Positions 57,496-64,000 of a stretch of 64,000 nt of DNA are shown piece after piece. The notes beneath the pieces were generated by a model. It did not search any database, had not been told where the DNA came from, and was given only the letters and a program-made list of their open reading frames with translations. The stretch comes from Ophiosphaerella korrae (Eukaryota; Ascomycota; Dothideomycetes; Pleosporales; Phaeosphaeriaceae), in the NCBI GenBank assembly GCA_028456385.1, contig JALNQF010000041.1, positions 225,685-289,684 on the forward strand. Reading direction: 5' to 3'. Both the position numbers and the translations under genes were made by a program. Numbering within the stretch: position 1 is the stretch's first letter; each line of letters begins with the position of its first letter.

Positions 57496-58386
57496 ATGCC
57501 TCAAACAGACCGCAGAGAAATTCTTGATAATCTTCGAAAATCTATCAAAGATGGAAATATCATCGTCGGTGCCGGTGCAGGTATAGGGCTTTCTGCAAAA
57601 TTTATCGAGCAGGGAGGCGGGGACCTGATCATCATATACAACAGCGGCCGATTTCGTATGGCAGGAAGAGGTTCTTTAGCGGGACTAATGCCCTATGGAA
57701 ATGCGAATGATGTAATTCTTGAAATGGTATGATAATATAACAAATCTTGATCAACAGTGCGTTACTGATTCTATTAGGCCAACGAAGTTCTTCCGGTTGT
57801 CAAACAGACCCCAGTGCTGGCGGGTGTATGTGCGACCGACCCATTCAGAGACATGGACAGGTTTTTGAAACAACTCAAAGACCTGGGGTTTGCTGGGATT
57901 CAAAACTTCCCAACTGTTGGTTTGATTGACGGCATGTTTCGACAAAACCTTGAAGAAACGGGCATGGGCTACGATGTTGAAGTGGAGGTGATCCGGAAAG
58001 CACGCGAACTCGATCTACTTACTACGCCGTATGTATTCAATGTCGAAGAGGCAAAGAAAATGGCAGAGGCAGGCGCGGATATCCTGGTCGCCCATATGGG
58101 CTTAACGACAAGCGGAAGCATCGGGGCAACTAGCGGGAAGAGTTTAGACGATTCCGTGAAGTTGATACAAGATATTCGCAATACAGCGATTGGCATCAAA
58201 AATGATATAATCATTTTATGCCACGGCGGACCGATAGCTAAGCCAGAAGACGCAGAGTATGTGATCAGCCGAACAAAGGGTGTGCATGGTTTCTATGGAG
58301 CAAGCTCAATGGAACGGTTGCCAGTCGAAGAAGCGATTGCAAACATCACCAAAACGTTCAAGAAAATCAGACCAGTATCTCAATAA
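57496..58386 (+). CDS. PEP-hydrolase-like TIM-barrel protein (PF09370 type)
   Basis: Exons 57496-57726 and 57778-58386 (intron 51 nt, GTATGA donor, ATTAG acceptor, phase 0) give 279 residues, the usual length. Family blocks seen are [123 protein letters not shown] and [16 protein letters not shown]. The fold is a TIM barrel annotated as phosphoenolpyruvate hydrolase-like or signal-transduction like, with no proven reaction known to me. In plant Tm-1 and some fungal proteins it is fused to the UPF0261 domain. Here the two are separate genes sharing one promoter. Confidence 0.9.
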
Positions 58387-58932
58387 GATTCCGCTTGCAA
58401 CACTCGATCTCCGCCTTTTGTGTTCTTCAAGTGCTCTGCTCTTATCTTGAGATCCTGAGAGAATGTTTGATACATTCTTACCGCACTGCTCCTCCCGAAG
58501 CCAAACACTCCTTTACCAAACAACCAGCACATCCAACCATCATAGTCTTCCCCGTGTACGAAAGTTGTTCCACCCGGCGTGATGTGACTCTCGAAAAATT
58601 GAAAGTAGTGCTTTCCTGCAAACGCGCCTCCAAACGCGCTACTATACCAACAAAACTCGGTGAGATTATTCGATGTAATAGTTGGTTTAACTTTCATGCC
58701 GCCGATGTTGGTATCGAGCTTTGAGCCCTTTTGAGGGTCCAAGGTAGGCGGAACGGTGCGTATTGATTGAATGAACGAGGTATGCCAATGTGGGTAGTGC
58801 GCAAAGTCGAGAATCTTAGGCTTGTTTAGTTCTTCATACGATAATGATATGCAGAAGCGTGTAGACACGTACGATTGCGCGCACCTCCTCTGGTGTTGCG
58901 GCAATTTCCAATTCAACTCTTATTTCTGCCAT
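58380..58932 (-). CDS. SRPBCC (START-like/polyketide cyclase-type) ligand-binding protein
   Basis: Exons 58932-58873 and 58814-58380 (intron 58 nt, GTACGT donor, CTAAG acceptor, phase 0) give 164 residues. The first exon reads [20 protein letters not shown], the standard SRPBCC opening, and joins [17 protein letters not shown], then [20 protein letters not shown] and [13 protein letters not shown]. The fold is a helix-grip that binds hydrophobic ligands; some members are cyclases or hydrolases. The 3' end overlaps the PEP-hydrolase-like gene by 7 bases (convergent), so the three genes form a compact block. A start at 58916 in the unspliced frame would replace the conserved N-terminus with unrelated sequence, so the spliced form is preferred. 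Confidence 0.83.
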
Positions 58933-59260
58933 ATTGACCTGACTAGCAGTTTACTACATTCTAGACAGCAGGACGTTGGCCGATCTTTTAGCCTGGCTTC
59001 TTCGTGTCAGCAAGGCCATCTGACGTGAGAGGCGTGCTACATTCTACTCAAAGCCGCAGCCGACTTGCGGCCAAGTTGCTACCGCGTAGAATTGCGATTC
59101 TCGCAGAACCCAGCGGGGTATTTAAATTCCGTACGACCCTGAAGCTGATTGCTCCAAACAGAAGACAGTTTAAGGCTCAATTTTATTATTCTGGTGCTGT
59201 CTTACTTCCGGATTCCTTTATACACGCCCAATATTCCCAGAAGTAAGCATTTCATCAATG
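58933..59260. other. Intergenic, 328 bases
   Basis: Upstream flank of the SRPBCC gene up to the left inverted repeat of the pogo-type element. Nothing else recognised. Confidence 0.5.
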
Positions 59261-60022
59261 TGCTTTACAAGCGAGCGGCGCCCCCAACCAACTTTACGCC
59301 CCCATCTCACTTAATACCCAATAACTCCATACAACGCTGTAGATATAGCTCCGAATGAAGTAAATACTCAGTTAGCTATCTCTTTTATAAAAAAAATGAG
59401 GTCGGGAGTAGTAAGCTAGCTGCAGCAGCCTTTCAAGTAGCCGGGACAACACTCTATCGCCGACGCGCTGGTATTGCCGCCAGACGTGATTGCCAGCCCA
59501 ACACAAAGAAGCTTAGCTAACTAGAAGAGGAGACAATAGTTAATTATATCCTTAATCTAGATCCTTGTAGCTTTGCCCTAACTCTAGCCGCTATATATAA
59601 GATAGTGTTACAGAAAACTCCTGTATTGGGCAGCTCGGAGCTTCGAGCACCGAGAACTCGGATAGCGAAGCTCGAATCACCGAGAACTCGCTCAGCGGAG
59701 CCCTGAGTATAAGAGCCTTACCAATCAATAGCTAGTAGAATCAATGATCTATCTCCCACTCATTCCTAAGTTCGTGTTTTCCGTCACAGATAGCTAATAG
59801 GCTACTTAGTAGTAGGCAGTAATTATGCTCGAGTCGCTAGGCTTGCGCGCGCTACAAGAGGTGTAGAGAGACTAGGTACAACTTATATACGTATTAAAAA
59901 GATAAAGAAGCTACTAATTAATTTATTACAAGGGTATATGCTCTCTACTCTACTGCATTGTTGAGTTGTACGCTTGAAGAGGTGCGCAAAGTTGGTTGGG
60001 GGCGCCGCTCGCTTGTAAAGCA
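59261..60022 (+). mobile_element. Deleted pogo/Fot1-type DNA element, 762 bp
   Basis: Near-identical inverted repeats of about 39 bases bound it: TGCTTTACAAGCGAGCGGCG at 59261-59280 continuing CCCCCAACCAACTTT, and its complement ending at 60022. Inside, a plus-strand remnant from about 59408 reads like a pogo/Fot1 transposase N-terminus (AAAAFQVAGTTLYRRR, then a stop, then LEEETIVNYILNLD). It continues after the nested LTR as ANRLL. The C-terminal transposase is absent, so the element is non-autonomous or deleted. Stops such as TAA for CAA fit RIP-type change. Confidence 0.8.
59606..59788. mobile_element. Solo LTR, 183 bp, nested in the pogo-type element
   Basis: It begins TGTTACAGAAAAC and ends GTTTTCCGTCACA, giving the TG...CA ends and short terminal inversions of an LTR. 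A perfect 5 bp duplication, GATAG, lies on both sides (59601-59605 and 59789-59793). Removing it and one GATAG restores the transposase reading KIANRLL across the join. The inside has a short repeat, ACCGAGAACTCG, occurring twice. The parent retrotransposon family is not identified. Confidence 0.83.
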
Positions 60023-60379
60023 GTAGCCGGGCCACCCCAAAAACCACCAAAAACCGTGGCTTGATATCTTGACAACAGCTTAATAATAAATCCTAAAATT
60101 TTACGACAAGCCTCTAATACCTAACTAGAAGTTGCTATAGAAGCACCAGAGTAGTAAATCTAGCTACTATAAAAATATTAAGTTTGGCCCCTAATTTTGT
60201 GCCAAATTACTATACCTCTGGAACTGCATAATAAATTTACTTCCTAAGTTAAATAAGAGCCTTAAAATAGCTATGCAAAGGTGAAGCTAAAATTTTAGGA
60301 TTTATTATTAAGCTGTTGTCGGGGTATCAAGCTACAGTTTTTGCAGTTTTTGGTGGTTTTTGGAGTGGCCCGGTTACTG
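60021..60379. mobile_element. Foldback MITE, about 359 bp
   Basis: Inverted ends of about 75-90 bases: CAGTAGCCGGGCCACCCCAA at the left and its imperfect complement ending at 60379. Both continue AAACCACCAAAAAC and share CAACAGCTTAATAATAAATC. It abuts or slightly overlaps the right end of the pogo-type element. No coding capacity. A target duplication is not clear. Confidence 0.72.
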
Positions 60380-60511
60380 GTGGAACACGTTACAGTATTT
60401 TGAGTTAGGTTTGAGAGACCAATAACTAACGTGGCTAACTGTGCCAGGCGTTTACAGTTATACATTTTGTAGGATAATATCTACTCGAATCGATATTTGG
60501 TATCTCTCAAA

Positions 60512-62140
60512 CTATAAATTGCTGATCACTTCCAAAACATCTACGATTTGCTCCCGAAACTCAAGCATACTCACAATGACATCTTGGTGGCTCCATTGTA
60601 GGCACTTTTGCACCACTATCGCATATCGCTCGCCCATCTCTCGCCGCATATCGGGACTATGCGCCAAGTCAAGTATGACCCGATTGACTTTCTTGAACAT
60701 GCGCTCCTGGTCTCGAGCGATAATTTGAGGCGTGGTTTCTAGTAGTTTCGCGAAAATTGTTGACATCGTAGTCCATAATCCTATTTCAAGGAGCAAAACC
60801 CCTAAAGAATAAATATCTTGCTCGGTCGTCGATGGTTGAGAGTGCTGGCCGAATGTAGTGCGGTGGCGGTAGAGATTGGGTTCAAGGAGTGAAGGTAGAT
60901 CCGATGATGTTGGATCAGCACCCCATCCTAGAAGATAACATGAGGGTTCTGAATCGTTTAGGTGACGAGGTAGCATAGCTACACTACGCGAGACAATGTT
61001 ACTGTGCAGAGATCCTGATGTGTGTATATCAAGGACAGATGCAGCTAGGGTCTTTGCAGCCTGAAATCGCCCGCTCAAACCCAATTTGCCGGCCCAGCCT
61101 TTCACGATGAGATCGTGTAGGGATGGGGGGCTGGATGCCCAAGGATGGCTTTTAGGCGAACGGTAAACTATCAAAGAGCGTTCATTGGTCGGATCGTCCA
61201 TGTAGCCTACGCAGGCCAACGTAAGCATATCGTATACTTCCTGTTCACTATTCTGAATGGTATCAATAGTCGATTGATTTGATACACTCAAATACCAAGT
61301 GAGCTGCCGCACCGATGTGGGAGTTGTGTTGCTGTACAGTCTTTCTTCAACCATGACGTCGAGCTCATCGAATCCACTATTGTAAACCGTTTTGGTGAAG
61401 CTTTTAGCTGATTGATCACTAATGAAAGGCTTCCTGAATTTTCCAGCGAGTGGCAAATAGTTCTCTGAAGGTCGTAAACCAAGTCGTCGTTGGCGCTCAA
61501 GCATGCGTGTTATGCCAAGATGTGCCGCTTGTTGAGCTGTTGGGAAGTGAGGCGAAGGCTCACCGGTAACAAGAAGAGTTATAGACAGAGTATTGCGAAG
61601 CCGGTTGACCCAGGCATTTGATGAACAAACCAATGCATCAATCTCTTCCGGCTCGAATAACGCTATATGTAACCCCAGCGCAGCTCTTTCTCTCCACATT
61701 CGTGATTTCATCTGCATATTTTTTCTCGATGGGTGTTGCCCTTCAACGTGGGAGGAAATGGTACTCCAGTGACCCGCAGTTCTCTGGTGCTCAACCTCTG
61801 GCGCTGCATCAACCTCTTGCCAGGCTTCGCGATGTGCCGCGAAGCTTTTGTGTAATTTGTTTAAGCTTTTCTGCACATCAAGGAAAAGCACTTGAGGGAC
61901 TCGGGCATCGCGTAAAAGGCCAGTTACGTCACCGAAACAAAGGTCCGAGAATGCCTCGAAAAAGCTGTGAAATTGTGCCAGCTTCGTTAAAGTGAATGGC
62001 GAGAGATTCGAGTCTTTCGTGACATCTTGAATGAAAATTATTGTTGCACATATAACTATAATATGGTTAGGAGAGCGCCCATGGGGAAATTGTAGTTGCA
62101 TACGATGAGTGACGTTTATCGACGTATCGATACGATTCAT
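60512..62140 (-). CDS. Fungal pseudokinase-like protein (DUF7580-type), possible incompatibility gene
   Basis: 542 residues in one frame; the first 40 or so look like leader or unspliced sequence, so the true start is uncertain. The N-terminal part is helical. The C-terminal half is kinase-shaped: GRFQAAKTLAASVLDIHTSGSLHSNI in place of an HRD loop, YLLGWGADP in place of DFG, then EQDIYSLGVLLLEIGLW matching the alpha-F region. The catalytic Asp residues are missing, so it should be a pseudokinase. Such proteins are common in filamentous fungi, often next to HeLo-type or HET genes, and are suspected to act in non-self signalling. It sits between transposon remnants. Confidence 0.7.
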   Translation of the reverse strand: MNRIDTSINVTHRMQLQFPHGRSPNHIIVICATIIFIQDVTKDSNLSPFTLTKLAQFHSFFEAFSDLCFGDVTGLLRDARVPQVLFLDVQKSLNKLHKSFAAHREAWQEVDAAPEVEHQRTAGHWSTISSHVEGQHPSRKNMQMKSRMWRERAALGLHIALFEPEEIDALVCSSNAWVNRLRNTLSITLLVTGEPSPHFPTAQQAAHLGITRMLERQRRLGLRPSENYLPLAGKFRKPFISDQSAKSFTKTVYNSGFDELDVMVEERLYSNTTPTSVRQLTWYLSVSNQSTIDTIQNSEQEVYDMLTLACVGYMDDPTNERSLIVYRSPKSHPWASSPPSLHDLIVKGWAGKLGLSGRFQAAKTLAASVLDIHTSGSLHSNIVSRSVAMLPRHLNDSEPSCYLLGWGADPTSSDLPSLLEPNLYRHRTTFGQHSQPSTTEQDIYSLGVLLLEIGLWTTMSTIFAKLLETTPQIIARDQERMFKKVNRVILDLAHSPDMRREMGERYAIVVQKCLQWSHQDVIVSMLEFREQIVDVLEVISNL

Positions 62141-62469
62141 GGTAACGACCCGATGAGTACCTTAATCAGGCAAGCAATATTGATAGACTGTTTGATTATG
62201 CAAGCCCTACGTGATGTTTCGATCACTATATACGAGGAACATGCCGGATGGTGGTTTGTGGGGCTTACATAGCTAAGCCACCGCCCTGCGCCCCATCTAA
62301 ATTTAATCACGCCTTGATCATGGATTTTCACCTCCCGTGCCTCAACCTTTCTTACAATAGCTTTGATGATATAAATAACAGATTTGTGTCGTAGCAATCG
62401 TAATGTGCGATAAAATACGTAATGTTGTATAAATGCTCTTGAAGTTAAGCCAGATATAAGTGTAGTGCA
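62141..62469. other. Intergenic, 329 bases
   Basis: Upstream of the pseudokinase gene up to the terminal repeat of the large element. Missing N-terminal exons of the pseudokinase could lie here, but none was found. Confidence 0.45.
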
Positions 62470-64000
62470 GGGTTGATACGTCGGTAGTAATTACTACCAA
62501 TTACTACTTTTTTAAAATAATTATTATAGCTTTAATATAAAAGCTAAAATTCTATAAAATTAATTTAGGATACTAGATACTCTAAAGTATAAATCTAGAA
62601 TTTTAAATTTTACTTTATATATGTAAGGTAGACTTTACGCAAGATAGCTCTAGGAGGTGCAGTAACTAGTTAATTAAAAAGAAAGCAAATAGTAGATAGA
62701 GAGCTAACTAAGAGAGAGGTATCGAAGCTATATATACTTAGGCAACTACTTAGTAAGTAAGGTAGTTGCCTAGTAGCTAGTAAATCTTTTAGCTAAGGGA
62801 GTATATTAGTAAGTTTACTTAGTACTCTCTTATACGTCTTCTTCCTTTTAAAAAGTAAATCCCTAGAGCTAAAATAAAAGCTTATACTAGACTATTACTA
62901 TAGTATATAGTAGATAGCTCTAGTATAGGCTAAGAAAGTTAATTTAAGTTAAGTTAGTTAAGTTTAACTAAGTTAATATAGGTATATAGCTATAATTAAG
63001 ACTAGGTAGTTTATAAGTAGTAAGTTAGAGTATTAGATATAGTTATACTAAGTATAGAACTTTAATAGTATATTTTACTTTTCTAATTATATAATTTCTA
63101 AGATTAGAACTCTAAATCTAAGGATACTTATTTTCTTATTCTAAGTCTAAGTCTAATTTAAAGCTTAAGCTATATTTAAAGAAGTAAGAGCTAAAGTTAT
63201 TATTAGGCCTTTTATTTAAGAGTTCTTAAATACCTATATAGTACTATCTTATATTAGCTTAGTCTACTAAAGTTAGTTCTTTTTTTAAAGGTTTTATTAC
63301 TAGTTTTAAAAGGTTAGGATATTTTAGAGCTTTATATTATATCTTTCTATAGTAATAGTAAATAAAAGTTAATTTAGTTATTTTACTTTATCTTTAAAGC
63401 TAGCTTTATTAGATAAGAATTTACTTTTAAAAGATCTTTAGTATAATAAGCTACCTAGTTATTATATTATAGTTATAATAAGGGAAATCGAGATAGAACT
63501 AATTAGTCTTAACGCAAGTACTAACAAAGTATAAAATAATTAAGGTAATAATCTTAATTAGGAAGTTAATTATAATAAAGATATATAATAACTTTATAGC
63601 TTTATAAAGCTTAGTAACTATAAAGCTATAAAGCTATAAAGCTAAAGAACTAGTAAAGGTATATAGTTAGTAGTAATATATATTATTAGGATAGTATTAG
63701 TAATTTAATCTCTAACTAAGAGCGATAGTACCTTAATATTACCTATTAGGAATTATTTTACTATTTATAGTTTATTATTTGTTATAGCTATAATAGAAAG
63801 AAACTAAATAGAACTAATTAGCCCTAAAATAGAAGATAACAATATATATAACTTATAAGGTAACAAGGTAGATTAAGAAGTTAATTATAATAGAGATATA
63901 TAATAACTTTATAGCTTTATAAGGCTTAGTATCTATAAAGCTATAAAGCTAGTAGTTATAGAACTTTATAACTTTATAAAGCTTAGTATCTATAAAGCTA
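62470..64000. mobile_element. Terminus and RIP-decayed body of a large long-TIR (Mutator-like) element, cut by window end
   Basis: The first 138 or so bases (62470-62607) match the terminal repeat of the 26.3 kb MITE closely. They open GGTTGATAC and share TTACTACCAATTACTACTTT, TTTAATATAAAAGCTAAAAT and the TCTAGAATTTT end. Beyond that the sequence is extremely AT-rich, dominated by TA-containing words, with no open frames, as expected of a RIP-mutated repeat. The other end lies beyond the window. No transposase motif survives. Confidence 0.75.
63562..63958. repeat. Near-identical 80 bp blocks at a 315 bp period in the AT-rich element
   Basis: A block opening GAAGTTAATTATAATA and containing ATAACTTTATAGCTTTATAA starts at 63562 and again at 63877, each followed by CTATAAAG repeats. 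The preceding bases also match loosely (ATAGAACTAATTAG), so this is probably a tandem duplication inside the element. Confidence 0.6.

Overview
The window comes from a filamentous ascomycete, most likely a dothideomycete of the Pleosporales type, although the species cannot be named from sequence alone. The reasons are many short introns (about 48 to 60 nt) with GTRNGT donors and CTAAC/CTAAT branch points, plant-cell-wall and fungal-wall glycoside hydrolases (GH11, GH16, GH76), several HET-domain genes, and AT-rich, TpA-rich transposon remains that look like the product of repeat-induced point mutation (RIP).

Layout, left to right. A truncated GH16 wall transglycosylase (Crh type) is followed by an Hrp1-like two-RRM RNA-binding protein with an unusual 1.36 kb intron, a Gyp1-like Rab GAP, a cyclase-family hydrolase and a tiny six-cysteine secreted protein. 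A HET gene follows (10.6-13.8 kb), split by a decayed Tc1-type transposon whose TA target duplication can be read directly. A GH11 xylanase with candidate XlnR and CreA sites borders a 5.7 kb gene-poor stretch. Next come a Wee1 kinase, a 424 bp long-TIR MITE with a perfect 10 bp target duplication (Mutator-like), a single-pass membrane protein, cytosolic lysyl-tRNA synthetase, an Ayg1-like hydrolase, a second HET gene carrying exactly three premature stops, hexokinase, an apparently intact third HET gene, a double thioredoxin-fold (HCCA isomerase/GST kappa-like) protein, an NDR-like AGC kinase, a Yippee-like zinc protein, Rev1, and an Fpr3/4-type nuclear FKBP.

The right end is accessory. It holds a decayed GH76 gene, then a compact trio made of a Tm-1-like/UPF0261 protein, a divergently transcribed PEP-hydrolase-like TIM barrel, and a convergent SRPBCC protein. 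After these come a pogo/Fot1-type element remnant with a solo LTR nested inside it (perfect GATAG duplication), a foldback MITE, a pseudokinase gene, and finally the terminus of a large RIP-decayed element that carries the same terminal repeat as the 26.3 kb MITE.

The housekeeping genes look intact. Three of the recognition-type and wall genes (two HET genes and GH76) are broken by different routes: transposon insertion, C-to-T type nonsense changes, and indels. The most system-like arrangement is the Tm-1/PEP-hydrolase/SRPBCC trio, because the first two correspond to the two halves of the plant Tm-1 protein architecture. Splice sites were placed by eye, so exon borders are predictions unless stated otherwise.
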